This document shows, piece after piece, positions 17,340 to 25,967 of a stretch of DNA of 39,860 bases. Position 1 is the first letter of the stretch; every line of letters begins with the position of its first letter. Source of the stretch: Streptococcus sinensis. GTDB taxonomy: Bacteria; Bacillota; Bacilli; Lactobacillales; Streptococcaceae. Below the pieces are notes generated by a model, which was not told the origin of the DNA, made no database searches, and worked only from the letters and a program-made list of their open reading frames with translations. The stretch is from positions 86,089 through 125,948 of the forward strand of contig NZ_JPEN01000068.1 of the NCBI RefSeq assembly GCF_000767835.1. Reading direction: 5' to 3'. Both the position numbers and the translations under genes were made by a program.

Positions 17340-17831
17340 CAGTTTCTCCCTTCAAATCTTTCTTTCTCTATTATAACAAATTTTTAGGGTAAGAGCGGAT
17401 TTAAGGAGACATTTTCAAAGGGAAATACAGTATTCATGTAATTTAATGCTCAAAAATCAACTAGAAGTCTGCCTACCACTGCCCTGCATTTGTTCTCTAT
17501 CAAGACTTTTATTACTACCTTCTCCACCATCGTCACTCTATGTATGCAATTGACACCTTCCCCTGCCACCTGCGGCCTCTGGGCTACAGCTGTGAAAGGG
17601 AGTTGACTCGGAATGGTTTTAATGCCTTTCCTCAGTATAAGATTCCCCAAATGTATCGCCTGCACAAGCGTTATAATGCTGTTAAAGATTTAGCCGAATT
17701 TTGAGACTATAAGAAAAAACATCTGCAGCCGAACTGCGAGATGCTTTAAAGGTGATTGAAATTGAAGTTTTAATAATGAAAACTTTGAATCGTAGCTCTC
17801 AGATGACTTGGGAGTTCATTTTTAGTGTTTA
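17340..17831. other. Intergenic region with decayed coding sequence
   Basis: About 490 bases without an intact gene on either strand. The first 60 bases hold the hprK promoter. The rest has two stop-bounded plus-strand frames that look like remnants (see the pseudogene entry). Confidence 0.5.
17370..17378 (-). promoter_or_regulatory. Extended -10 box of the hprK operon
   Basis: On the minus strand TGTTATAAT is followed by AGAGAAAG and, about 30 nt further, the hprK ATG with GAAGGGAG upstream. No consensus -35 is visible. Confidence 0.65.
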
Positions 17832-17832
17832 A
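17465..17832 (+). pseudogene. Probable remnant of an unidentified gene (frameshifted)
   Basis: A plus-strand frame is open from 17465 (after a TAG) to a TGA at 17702-17704. It contains a protein-like stretch with an internal ATG at 17540 (MYAIDTFPCHLRPLGY, then GFNAFPQYKIPQMYRLHKRY), but has no ribosome site. A second short frame, shifted, runs from 17713 to 17832 (SAAELRDALKVIEIEV). The composition is gene-like, but no start, promoter or full domain exists. I do not recognise the ancestor. It could also be chance ORF content. Confidence 0.3.
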
Positions 17833-17863
17833 GCAAAAAAGCCATCCGTAGATGACTTTTTGC
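17832..17863 (-). terminator. Terminator of the Ca2+ ATPase gene
   Basis: GCCATC (17841-17846) and GATGAC (17851-17856) around CGTA, with G-T pairing and A/T runs extending the arms to AGCAAAAA / TTTTTGCT. On the minus strand it ends in TTTTTTGC just after the ATPase stop at 17866. Confidence 0.85.
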
Positions 17864-17865
17864 TG

Positions 17866-20562
17866 TTAAATAGCATTTTTGTCCATACCTAATTTACGTT
17901 GGATGAACTTAACAATCTCAACAATGACAATCATAGAGAAACTGCCGACTAGGACAACCGTCCATTGGGTCAAATCTAACTTGGTCACATGGAAAATCTT
18001 TTCAAGTGGATCAATCACAATGGTTGAAATCAAGAGGATGAAAGAAACCAGAATAGACCAGTTGAAGGTCTTAGACTTGAATGGACCAACTGTAAAGATA
18101 GATTGGTAAACAGATTTTACATTGTAAGCATGGAAGAGCTGGATGAGCCCTAGAGTCGCAAAGGCCATGGTAAGGGCATCCGCATGAATCGCTTTTACAT
18201 CGCCCATATGAACTGGATTAGCAATAGCATAGCCATAGACGGACAGAACGAGAGCACCTTGCAGCAGTCCTTGATAGATGATGGAACTCATGACACCACC
18301 AGAGAAGAAGCTAGACTTACGGCCACGAGGCTTGTGAGTCATGACACCTGGCTCAGCAGGTTCAACCCCCAAGGCGATAGCTGGGAAAGTATCCGTTACT
18401 AGGTTTATCCATAGCAGGTGAACTGGTTGCAATACATCCCAACCAAACAAGGTAGCCAGGAAGATAGTTAGCACCTCAGCTGTATTAGCTGAAAGGAGAT
18501 ACTGGATGGTCTTTTGAATGTTTGAGAAGACCTTGCGTCCTTCTTCTACGGCGACGATGATGGTCGCAAAGTTATCATCCGCAAGAATCATATCAGAAGC
18601 ACCCTTAGATACTTCTGTACCTGTAATGCCCATACCGATACCGATATCGGCTGTTTTCAAAGCTGGTGCGTCATTGACACCATCACCTGTCATGGCAACA
18701 ACCTTACCTTGGTTTTGCCAAGCTTTGACAATCCGTACCTTATGCTCAGGAGAAACCCGCGCATAGACAGAGTATTGGTCAACAACCTTTTCGAATTCTG
18801 CATCAGAAAGCTCGTTGAGCTCAGCACCAGTCAGGACATGATCTTCAGTATCTCCCGCATCGATGATACCCAAGCGCTTAGCAATAGCTTCTGCTGTATC
18901 CTGATGGTCACCAGTAATCATGATTGGACGAATACCAGCTTCCTTGGCCACGCGAACAGCTTCTGCTGCTTCTGCACGTTCTGGGTCAATCATACCGATT
19001 AAACCAGTAAAGATTAAATCATTTTCTAGATTTTCAGAAGTTAAGTCAGTCGGAACTGCATCAATAATCTTGTAGGCGCCAGCTAGCACGCGCAGAGCTT
19101 GGTGAGCCATTTCTGAGTTGTTCGACTTGATCAGCTGTGATGTAGCATCATCAATCGCTGCAACATCTCCAGCCTTATCGCGGGAAACACAGCGTTTCAA
19201 GAGTTGGTCAGGAGCACCCTTGACTGCCACTAGGAATTTCCCGTCTGGCAATGGATGGACAGTAGACATGAGCTTACGGTCTGAGTCAAATGGCAGCTCA
19301 GCCACACGAGGATACTTCTCTAAAAATCCTTTAACATCATAGCCCTTGTCCAGAGCATATTGGATAAAGGCTGTTTCTGTTGGGTCACCAATTAGCTTCC
19401 CTTCTTGGTCAATCTTAGTATCATTGGCTAGGACAACCGAACGTAAGAGCGGCAGCTCCAAGCCAAGTTCAATATCTTGACCAGCTTCATTCAGGTTCCC
19501 ATCGTAAAAGACTTTTTCGACCGTCATCTTATTCATAGTCAGGGTACCGGTCTTATCTGAAGCGATAATCTCAGTTGAGCCCAAAGTTTCAACAGCTGGA
19601 AGCTTACGGACAATCGAATTCCGCTTAGCCAGAACCTGTGTTCCCAAAGCCAGCACAATGGTAACGATAGCTGGCAGACCTTCTGGAATAGCCGCAACCG
19701 CAAGAGCAACCGAAGTCATCAGCTCATCCAGTGGATTTTTACCTTGAATGAAGACACCGACTACAAAGGTCACCGCGGCAATCACCAAGATAGCATAGGT
19801 CAGAACTTTAGACAGACTATTAAGATTTTGCTTGAGCGGTGTGTCCGTTTCATCCGCATCCTGCAACATACCTGCGATATGGCCGACTTCCGTATACATC
19901 CCTGTATTGACAACAACCCCTACTCCTCGGCCGTAGGTGACATTGGAGTTTTGGAAGGCCATATTGACTCGGTCGCCGATACCAGCATCAGCAGCTACTG
20001 CAACAGTCAAATCTTTCTCAACTGGCACAGACTCACCTGTCAAAGCTGCTTCTTCGATTTTCAGGGAATTAGCTTCCAAAAGTCGCATATCTGCTGGGAC
20101 AACGTCACCGGCTTCCAATCTAACGATATCACCAGGCACTAATTCTTTGGAGTCCAATTCAGTGACATGACCGTCACGCAGTACACGCGCTGCTGGGCTT
20201 GACATGGATTTAAGGGCTGCAATGGCTTCTTCTGCCTTGCCTTCCTGATAGACACCAAAGATAGCATTGATGATGACCACAGCTAGGATAATGATAGCAT
20301 CTGCAATATCCTCACCACCTGATGTTACGACAGACAAGACCGCCGCTACCAACAAGATGATAATCATCAAATCCTTGAACTGCTCAATGAATTTCATCAA
20401 GAGGGACTTTTTCTCCCCTTCTTCTAATTCATTGCGGCCGTAGTCCGCCAAACGTTGCTGGGCTTGGCTGCTGGTCAATCCTTGTTCGGAAGCTTCCATT
20501 GCTTGCAAAACTTCTTCAGGGCTTTGAGTATAAAAAGCTTGACGCTTTTGTTCTTTTGACAA
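17866..20562 (-). CDS. caxP: Cation-transporting P-type ATPase (Ca2+ efflux, CaxP/MgtA type)
   Basis: 898 residues from a TTG start at 20562, preceded by AAAGGAGGAGA with proper spacing; a further 21 codons up to 20625 are in frame but lack a ribosome site. The P2A ATPase landmarks are present: TGES near 176, membrane motif PEGLP near 293, phosphorylation motif DKTGTLT with Asp336, and the hinge TGDGVNDAP. In pneumococcus the corresponding protein (CaxP, also called MgtA) exports Ca2+, and its expression is raised by Mn2+ through a yybP-ykoY riboswitch. That arrangement is reproduced here. The length equals the pneumococcal protein as I recall it. Substrate is by homology. Confidence 0.92.
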   Translation of the reverse strand: MSKEQKRQAFYTQSPEEVLQAMEASEQGLTSSQAQQRLADYGRNELEEGEKKSLLMKFIEQFKDLMIIILLVAAVLSVVTSGGEDIADAIIILAVVIINAIFGVYQEGKAEEAIAALKSMSSPAARVLRDGHVTELDSKELVPGDIVRLEAGDVVPADMRLLEANSLKIEEAALTGESVPVEKDLTVAVAADAGIGDRVNMAFQNSNVTYGRGVGVVVNTGMYTEVGHIAGMLQDADETDTPLKQNLNSLSKVLTYAILVIAAVTFVVGVFIQGKNPLDELMTSVALAVAAIPEGLPAIVTIVLALGTQVLAKRNSIVRKLPAVETLGSTEIIASDKTGTLTMNKMTVEKVFYDGNLNEAGQDIELGLELPLLRSVVLANDTKIDQEGKLIGDPTETAFIQYALDKGYDVKGFLEKYPRVAELPFDSDRKLMSTVHPLPDGKFLVAVKGAPDQLLKRCVSRDKAGDVAAIDDATSQLIKSNNSEMAHQALRVLAGAYKIIDAVPTDLTSENLENDLIFTGLIGMIDPERAEAAEAVRVAKEAGIRPIMITGDHQDTAEAIAKRLGIIDAGDTEDHVLTGAELNELSDAEFEKVVDQYSVYARVSPEHKVRIVKAWQNQGKVVAMTGDGVNDAPALKTADIGIGMGITGTEVSKGASDMILADDNFATIIVAVEEGRKVFSNIQKTIQYLLSANTAEVLTIFLATLFGWDVLQPVHLLWINLVTDTFPAIALGVEPAEPGVMTHKPRGRKSSFFSGGVMSSIIYQGLLQGALVLSVYGYAIANPVHMGDVKAIHADALTMAFATLGLIQLFHAYNVKSVYQSIFTVGPFKSKTFNWSILVSFILLISTIVIDPLEKIFHVTKLDLTQWTVVLVGSFSMIVIVEIVKFIQRKLGMDKNAI

Positions 20563-20601
20563 AATGTCTCCTCCTTTTGATGGGCCTCTTTCAAAATAAA
20601 C

Positions 20602-20706
20602 AAAAAGAGACCTGTTAATTAACAAGTCTCGCTATTTCATACAAGGCCGGAAATTTCTTTCGTATTGACGACCTTGTAACGGTGTGACCGTTAGCTACTC
20701 CCTTGA
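20602..20706 (-). promoter_or_regulatory. yybP-ykoY Mn2+ riboswitch with terminator
   Basis: On the minus strand the conserved blocks are AAGGGAGTAGC (20704-20694), a helical region AACGGTCACACCGTT, ACAAGGTCGTCAATACG, and AGCGAGAC (from 20632). An imperfect long hairpin follows, GAGACTTGTTAATT then AACAGGTCTC (20630-20607), with TTTTTG. The CTTG of the aptamer's closing strand is also part of the terminator's left arm, so the two are mutually exclusive: Mn2+ binding would prevent termination and turn on the ATPase. The family is established as a Mn2+ sensor; the match is from memory of the consensus. Confidence 0.85.
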
Positions 20707-20714
20707 GTGTATTT

Positions 20715-20742
20715 ATTATACCAAAATTCTTGTAATTTTCAA
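20715..20742 (-). promoter_or_regulatory. Promoter of the riboswitch-ATPase transcript
   Basis: On the minus strand TTGAAA (20742-20737) and TATAAT (20720-20715) with a 16-bp spacer; the -10 is extended (TGGTATAAT). The -35 box begins 11 bases after the end of the DUF1934 gene. Confidence 0.75.
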
Positions 20743-20752
20743 GGCGGAGCAG

Positions 20753-21157
20753 CTAGTTTTCAATTTTTTCTTCTTTCCATTCGATTTTCATCTGATAGGA
20801 AGCAAAAAGCTGATCATCGTCGGCTCTTTTCAAATTATAATGAAGTTCCAAAGCCTGATTGTCTACATCTAAGTGATAATGCTGAGTGTCTGTAACAAAC
20901 TGTTGAACTCCCAGCGGTGTTGGAATCGCCACCAAATGCTGACTGTCTTTGACAAAGGATAATATGGACTTGGGCTTGGAAAAACGGGTCATGGTCAGCT
21001 TATCGGCATTAAATTTCAAAACTACCTTCTCCTTCTCCTCATTCTTATAGAGCAAGTAGTGATAGTCACCTTTTTGTGTCCATTCCACATCGTAGATTTG
21101 GTCAATCAACTCTATTTGATCATCTAGTTTGATTTGATTTCTCATTCTAATTTTCAT
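20753..21157 (-). CDS. DUF1934 family protein (YwiB-like)
   Basis: 134 residues from the ATG at 21157; the longer frame to 21256 runs through its own promoter (TGATAAAAT on the minus strand, 21189-21197) and is rejected. The order of strands (MRNQIKLDDQIELIDQIYDVEW, HYLLYKNEEKEKVVLKFN, LTMTRFSKPKSILSF, then QQFVTDTQHYHLDVDNQALELHYNL) fits the lipocalin-like beta-barrel DUF1934. It has no known biochemical function. It is divergent from the HD-domain gene and upstream of the ATPase but with its own unit. The ribosome site is weak (GAGA). Confidence 0.82.
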   Translation of the reverse strand: MKIRMRNQIKLDDQIELIDQIYDVEWTQKGDYHYLLYKNEEKEKVVLKFNADKLTMTRFSKPKSILSFVKDSQHLVAIPTPLGVQQFVTDTQHYHLDVDNQALELHYNLKRADDDQLFASYQMKIEWKEEKIEN

Positions 21158-21188
21158 TATTGTCTCACATTTCTTTTTTCCTTTCTCT

Positions 21189-21197
21189 ATTTTATCA
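21189..21197 (-). promoter_or_regulatory. Extended -10 box of the DUF1934 gene
   Basis: On the minus strand TGATAAAAT, about 31 nt before the ATG at 21157. It faces the plus-strand TGATATAAT at 21260-21268. Confidence 0.65.
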
Positions 21198-21259
21198 AAA
21201 ATTTCTGTAGAATTCTCCCTTTCTACCTCACCCTTTGAATTTCGTCCGCTGAGCATTTA

Positions 21260-21268
21260 TGATATAAT
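21260..21268 (+). promoter_or_regulatory. Extended -10 box abutting the HD-domain gene ATG
   Basis: TGATATAAT (21260-21268) leaves only AGGACT before the ATG at 21275. The predicted start of transcription is at or next to the A of the ATG. AGGA is too close to serve as Shine-Dalgarno. Confidence 0.6.
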
Positions 21269-21274
21269 AGGACT

Positions 21275-22576
21275 ATGGTTGAAAAAGTATTTCGAGACCC
21301 AGTCCATAATTACGTTCATGTGGACCATCAGGTCATTTATGATTTAATCAATACCAAAGAATTTCAACGGCTGCGCCGCATCAAACAGCTGGGCACTTCT
21401 GGCTATACTTTCCACGGCGGGGAGCACAGCCGTTTTTCGCATTGTCTGGGAGCTTATGAGATTGCCCGGCGTATCACCGAGATTTTCAATGAAAAATACA
21501 GCAATGTCTGGGACAGTCATGAGAGCCTGCTAGCCATGACGGCCGCTCTTCTGCATGACTTGGGACACGGGGCCTATTCGCACACCTTCGAGCGGCTCTT
21601 TGATACCAACCACGAAGACATTACACGTCAAATCATCACCAGTCCAGAGACTGAGATTCATCAGGCACTGGTGCAGGTTTCACCTGATTTCCCAGAAAAG
21701 GTAGCCAGCGTCATCAATCATACCTATCCTAATAAGCAAGTGGTTCAGCTGATTTCCAGTCAGATTGATGTGGATCGGATGGACTATCTCTTACGAGATT
21801 CCTTCTTTACTGGCGCTTCTTACGGTCAGTTCGATTTGACTCGAATTCTACGAGTGATTTGTCCTGTAGAAAACGGCATCGCCTTCAAGCGCAATGGTAT
21901 GCACGCGGTGGAGGACTATGTGGTCAGCCGCTACCAGATGTACATGCAGGTCTATTTCCACCCAGCCAGCCGAGCTATGGAAGTGCTGCTACAAAATCTG
22001 CTCAAGCGAGCTAAGTTTCTCTATCCAGCTCAGAAGGATTATTTTGCGCTGTCATCGCCCAACCTCATTCCATTCTTTGAAAATAGAGTGACCCTGCAGG
22101 ATTATCTGGCCTTGGATGATGGTGTCATGAATACCTATTTCCAAGTTTGGATGACCAGTCCAGACAAGATTTTATCTGACTTGGCTCAGCGTTTTATCAA
22201 CCGCAAGGTCTTCAAGTCTATTGTCTTCTCTCAAGAAAACGAAGCGCATTTGGATATCATGCGAGACCTGGTTGGGCAAGTCGGTTTTGACCCTGATTAC
22301 TATACTGCTATCCATCGCAATTTTGACTTACCCTATGATTTTTATCGGCCTGATGTTGAAAAACCCCGGACTCAGATTGAGATCCTGCAAAAAGATGGCA
22401 ACTTAGCAGAACTGTCCAGCCTGTCTCCTATCGTTCATTCGCTAGCAGGGACCAGACAGGGCGATAATCGCTTCTACTTCCCTAAGGAAATGCTGGCAGA
22501 TACAGGACTTTTCAGCGAAAAAAACCAGACCTTTATGCACTATATCAAAAACGACCAATTTACTTACGGAGAATAA
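21275..22576 (+). CDS. HD-domain phosphohydrolase (dNTP triphosphohydrolase-like)
   Basis: A 433-residue protein of the YwfO/dGTPase-like HD family. The N-terminus FRDPVHNYVHVDHQVIYDLI leads to EFQRLRRIKQLG and the metal-binding HD pair in HSRFSHCLGAYEIARR and LLHDLGHGAYSHTFE (about residues 52-108), with the downstream Asp in QIDVDRMDYLLRD near 165. These proteins hydrolyse deoxynucleoside triphosphates or related nucleotides; the exact substrate of the streptococcal protein is not established to my knowledge. It lies upstream of the Cof-type phosphatase with a 2-base gap. It has no ordinary ribosome site (see finding). Confidence 0.88.
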   Translation: MVEKVFRDPVHNYVHVDHQVIYDLINTKEFQRLRRIKQLGTSGYTFHGGEHSRFSHCLGAYEIARRITEIFNEKYSNVWDSHESLLAMTAALLHDLGHGAYSHTFERLFDTNHEDITRQIITSPETEIHQALVQVSPDFPEKVASVINHTYPNKQVVQLISSQIDVDRMDYLLRDSFFTGASYGQFDLTRILRVICPVENGIAFKRNGMHAVEDYVVSRYQMYMQVYFHPASRAMEVLLQNLLKRAKFLYPAQKDYFALSSPNLIPFFENRVTLQDYLALDDGVMNTYFQVWMTSPDKILSDLAQRFINRKVFKSIVFSQENEAHLDIMRDLVGQVGFDPDYYTAIHRNFDLPYDFYRPDVEKPRTQIEILQKDGNLAELSSLSPIVHSLAGTRQGDNRFYFPKEMLADTGLFSEKNQTFMHYIKNDQFTYGE

Positions 22577-22578
22577 AT

Positions 22579-23388
22579 ATGTCTATCAAATTAGTTGCCG
22601 TTGACATTGACGGTACCCTTTTAAATAACAAACGAGAAATCACTCCTGAAGTGTTCTCTGCTATTCAGGATGCCAAGGCTGCTGGTGTCAAAATCGTCAT
22701 TGCAACTGGCCGCCCGATTCCCGGTGTCCAAAAACTGCTGGAAGACCTGAAGCTTAATCAGCCGGACAACTATGTTGTTACTTTCAATGGCGGACTGGTT
22801 CAAGATACGGTCACAGGCGAAGAATTGATTAAAGAAACCCTGACCTATGATGACTATCTGGATATCGAGCTGCTAGGACGAAAATTAGGCGTTCACATGC
22901 ATGCCATCACCAAGGACGGCATCTATACAGCTAACCGCAATATTGGAAAATACACGGTCTATGAATCTAGCTTGGTCAATATGCCCGTCTACTACCGCAC
23001 ACCTGAGGAAATGACTGATAAAGAAATCGTCAAGTGCATGTATATTGATGAGCCGGAAATTCTGGATGCGGCCATTGCCAAGCTACCGCCGGAATTAGCA
23101 GAAAAATATACGCTGGTTAAGTCCGCTCCTTTCTATCTGGAAATTGTCAAAAAAACTGTCAATAAAGGAGCTGCTATCCTCCATCTGGCTGAAAAACTTG
23201 GCTTGAGCAAGGAGCAGACCATGGCTATCGGTGATGAAGAAAACGACCGCGCCATGCTAGAAGCAGTCGGCTCTCCTGTTGTCATGGAAAACGGCAGGGA
23301 AGAACTCAAAAAAATTGCCAAATATATCACCAAATCGAACGACGAATCTGGTGTAGCACACGCTATTAGAGAGTGGGTTTTAAAATAA
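22579..23388 (+). CDS. Cof-type HAD-IIB family hydrolase
   Basis: 269 residues with the HAD motifs: DIDGTLLN (nucleophile Asp9 and acid Asp11), a second motif in IATGRP near 41, a Lys in motif III, and the acidic motif IV GDEENDRAMLE near 217. The C2B cap lies in between. Cof/YidA-like enzymes dephosphorylate sugar phosphates or FMN-type substrates; specificity is not readable. TACGGAG precedes the ATG. Its stop overlaps the MurM-like start (TAATG), so it forms an operon with the HD gene before it and the two transferases after it. Confidence 0.9.
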   Translation: MSIKLVAVDIDGTLLNNKREITPEVFSAIQDAKAAGVKIVIATGRPIPGVQKLLEDLKLNQPDNYVVTFNGGLVQDTVTGEELIKETLTYDDYLDIELLGRKLGVHMHAITKDGIYTANRNIGKYTVYESSLVNMPVYYRTPEEMTDKEIVKCMYIDEPEILDAAIAKLPPELAEKYTLVKSAPFYLEIVKKTVNKGAAILHLAEKLGLSKEQTMAIGDEENDRAMLEAVGSPVVMENGREELKKIAKYITKSNDESGVAHAIREWVLK

Positions 23389-24602
23389 TGTATAGCTACA
23401 AAATTGGAATTTCAGCTCAGGAACACGACGATTTTGTCACGGCTCATCCGCAGGCCAATCTCCTGCAGAGCGCAGCCTGGGCTCAAATCAAGGACAACTG
23501 GGGAAACGAGCGCTTGGGCTTCTATAAAGACGGCCACTTGGTTGCTGCAGGCAGTATCCTGATCAAACCATTGCCCTTGGGGATGACTATGCTTTATATC
23601 CCGCGCGGTCCCATCATGGACTATAGTGACAAGGAGCTGCTGACCTTTGTTTTGGCGTCGCTCAAGAAATTTGCCAAGGAGAAAAAAGCTCTTTTTGTCA
23701 AGTTTGATCCCAGCCTCTTTCTGGTAGAAAGCAAGATGGGTGGCGAATTGCAAGACAAGACTGAGACGGTTAAGCTGATTCAAGAGCTACAGCAAGCTGG
23801 AGCTGTCTGGGTCGGACGGACTGAGTCTCTGGATGAAACCATCCAGCCTCGCTTGCAGGCCAATATTCATAAAGAAGATTTCAGCGAGGATCTGCTTTCT
23901 AAGAGTACTCGGCAGGCTATTCGTACAGCCCGTAACAAAGGTATTCAAATCCAATTTGGCGGAGCAGAATTACTGGATGACTTTTCAGCCCTGATGAAGA
24001 AAACGGAAAATAGAAAAAACATCCACCTGCGAGGCAAAGACTATTACCAAAAACTCTTGGATACTTATCCTGAGCACTCCTACATCACCTTGTCCAGCAT
24101 TGATCTAAAGGCACGATTGGAAGACTTACAGGCTCAGCTGACCAAGACACTCAAAGAAGCAGAGAAATTTACCGAGAAAACCAAGCCCGGCAAGATTGAG
24201 AATAACCAGCAAGAACAGAAACGCCTCCAAGAAGAGATTGACTTCCTACAGGACAAAATCAGCCAAGGGACTGCTGTCGTTCCCCTGTCTGGCACCCTGG
24301 TCCTAGAATACGGCAAGACCTCTGAAAATATCTATGCCGGAATGGACGAGGAATACCGTCGCTACCAGCCAGCTATCATCACTTGGTACGAAACGGCCAA
24401 ACATGCTTTTGAGCGCGGAGCAGATTGGCAAAATATGGGCGGAATCGAAAACGACCTCAAGGGCGGTCTCTACAGTTTTAAATCCAAGTTCAATCCAACC
24501 ATTGAGGAATTTGCTGGTGAGTTTAACCTGCCGACCAATCCTCTTTACCACCTCTCCAATATGGCCTACACTCTCAGAAAGAAACTGCGCAGCAAGCATT
24601 AA
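23388..24602 (+). CDS. murM: MurM-like peptidoglycan branching aminoacyltransferase
   Basis: 404 residues from ATG 23388 (TAATG overlap with the HAD gene); the in-frame GTG at 23373 is inside the HAD gene and unneeded. FemABX-family landmarks are LLQSAAWAQIKDNWGNE at the start, MLYIPRGPIMDY near 70, LSKSTRQAIRTARNKG near 175-190 and the tail GGIENDLKGGLYSFKSKFNP. A coiled-coil insert (about 225-290) as in tRNA-binding Fem proteins is present (LKARLEDLQAQLTKTLKEAE). Pneumococcal MurM adds L-Ala or L-Ser from aminoacyl-tRNA to the lysine of lipid II, making indirect cross-links. The N-terminus closely resembles pneumococcal MurM. The amino acid specificity cannot be read. Confidence 0.85.
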   Translation: MYSYKIGISAQEHDDFVTAHPQANLLQSAAWAQIKDNWGNERLGFYKDGHLVAAGSILIKPLPLGMTMLYIPRGPIMDYSDKELLTFVLASLKKFAKEKKALFVKFDPSLFLVESKMGGELQDKTETVKLIQELQQAGAVWVGRTESLDETIQPRLQANIHKEDFSEDLLSKSTRQAIRTARNKGIQIQFGGAELLDDFSALMKKTENRKNIHLRGKDYYQKLLDTYPEHSYITLSSIDLKARLEDLQAQLTKTLKEAEKFTEKTKPGKIENNQQEQKRLQEEIDFLQDKISQGTAVVPLSGTLVLEYGKTSENIYAGMDEEYRRYQPAIITWYETAKHAFERGADWQNMGGIENDLKGGLYSFKSKFNPTIEEFAGEFNLPTNPLYHLSNMAYTLRKKLRSKH

Positions 24603-24616
24603 AAGAAAGGAAGCTT

Positions 24617-25852
24617 ATGACTTTTAAACTTCTCAGCCAAGAAGAATTCATCCAGCATACCTCAGCTAGCTCCCAACGCTCTTTTATGCAGACAGTGGAA
24701 ATGGCAGAGCTGCTGAGTAAGCGTGGCTTCAGCACCCGGTATGTGGGCTACACTGACCCGCAGGGACAGGTAGTGGTGTCTGCTGTCCTCTACAGTATGC
24801 CTATGACTGGCGGTCTCCACATGGAAATCAATTGCGGCCCCGTCTCTACTGATGCTAAATACCTGACTCCCTTCTATCAAGACTTGCAGGTTTATGCAAA
24901 AAAAGAAGGCGCCCTAGAGCTGATTATCAAGCCCTACGAGACTTATCAGACTTTTGACAGCAATGGCCAGCCCACATCTGATGAAAAAGTCGACCTTATC
25001 CAGCAACTGACTGACTTAGGCTTTGCCTTTGACGGTCTTCAGACGGGCTATCCGGGCGGGGAGCCTGATTGGCACTATGTCAAAGACCTAACTGATCTGA
25101 CAGAGAAAGACTTGCTCAAATCCTTCAGTAAAAACGGCAAGGCGACCGTCAAAAAGGCTAATACCTTTGGTATCAAGCTAACAAGGCTGGAACGCGACCA
25201 ACTCAGCATTTTCAAAGACATCACGGCTGCTACCTCTGACCGACGGGAATATGATGACAAACCACTAGACTACTATCAAGATTTTTATGATAGCTTTGGT
25301 CAGCAAGCGGACTTTATGACAGCTAGCCTTAACTTCAAGGACTATCTTCAAAACTTACAAAAAGATCAAGAAAAACTGGGCCAGAAAATTCAGAAACTGC
25401 AGGCAGATTTGGAAAAAAATCCTCAATCTGAAAAGAAGCAAAATCAGCTGCGAGAGCTTTCCAGCCAGTTTGATAGCTTTGAAACCCGCAAAGCAGAAGC
25501 CCAAGAACTGATTGACAAGTACGGCGACCAAGACCAAATCCTGGCTGCCAGCCTCTTTATCTACACTCCTCAGGAAGCAACCTACCTCTTCAGCGGCTCC
25601 TATCCTGAGTTTAACAAATTCTACGCTCCAGCCTTGCTGCAGGAATACGTTATGACCGAAGGCATCAAGAGAGGCATTCCATTTTATAATTTCCTCGGTA
25701 TTATGGGAATTTTCGACGGATCTGACGGCGTTCTGCGCTTCAAGCAGAATTTCAACGGCTTCATCGTCCGAAAAATGGGGACTTTCCGCTACTATCCCAA
25801 CCCTCTTAAGTTTAAAATCCTTAGCTTAATTAAAAAAATGCTAAGGCGTTAA
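24617..25852 (+). CDS. murN: MurN-like peptidoglycan branching aminoacyltransferase
   Basis: 411 residues with the FemABX two-GNAT fold: SFMQTVEMAELLSKRG and ARYVGYTD-type segments at the start, EINCGPVSTDAKYL near 75, TAGTVKKAN-type lysine-rich linker region (SFSKNGKATVKKANTFGI), and a coiled coil from about 250 to 295 (NLQKDQEKLGQKIQKLQAD). The C-terminal YNFLGIMGIFDGSDGVLRFKQ is typical. Pneumococcal MurN adds the second residue (L-Ala) to the branch begun by MurM. AAAGGAAG lies before the ATG, 14 bases after murM. It ends the four-gene plus-strand operon at the 25892 terminator. Confidence 0.85.
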   Translation: MTFKLLSQEEFIQHTSASSQRSFMQTVEMAELLSKRGFSTRYVGYTDPQGQVVVSAVLYSMPMTGGLHMEINCGPVSTDAKYLTPFYQDLQVYAKKEGALELIIKPYETYQTFDSNGQPTSDEKVDLIQQLTDLGFAFDGLQTGYPGGEPDWHYVKDLTDLTEKDLLKSFSKNGKATVKKANTFGIKLTRLERDQLSIFKDITAATSDRREYDDKPLDYYQDFYDSFGQQADFMTASLNFKDYLQNLQKDQEKLGQKIQKLQADLEKNPQSEKKQNQLRELSSQFDSFETRKAEAQELIDKYGDQDQILAASLFIYTPQEATYLFSGSYPEFNKFYAPALLQEYVMTEGIKRGIPFYNFLGIMGIFDGSDGVLRFKQNFNGFIVRKMGTFRYYPNPLKFKILSLIKKMLRR

Positions 25853-25891
25853 AAAGGGAGCCCTATTCATACTCCGCATTCTTTTTCATAG

Positions 25892-25926
25892 AAAAGGCTT
25901 GAAATCAGTTGATCTCAAGCCTTTTT
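25892..25926. terminator. Bidirectional terminator between murN-like and glmM
   Basis: AAAAGGCTTGA (25892-25902) and TCAAGCCTTTTT (25915-25926) pair, with ATCA/TGAT inside the loop. A and T runs on both sides suit termination of the convergent murN-like and glmM transcripts. Confidence 0.85.
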
Positions 25927-25967
25927 CTTCCCCACTAATGTATTTATGAAATTAAATCCGAACTTAA

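Noticed and set aside
17450-17665. Minus-strand frame in the hprK-caxP gap
   Set aside because: It is antisense to the plus-strand remnant, with no ribosome site or domain.
20563-20625. Longer caxP from the ATG at 20625
   Set aside because: No ribosome site there. The TTG at 20562 has AAAGGAGGAGA at ideal spacing and gives the expected 898 residues.
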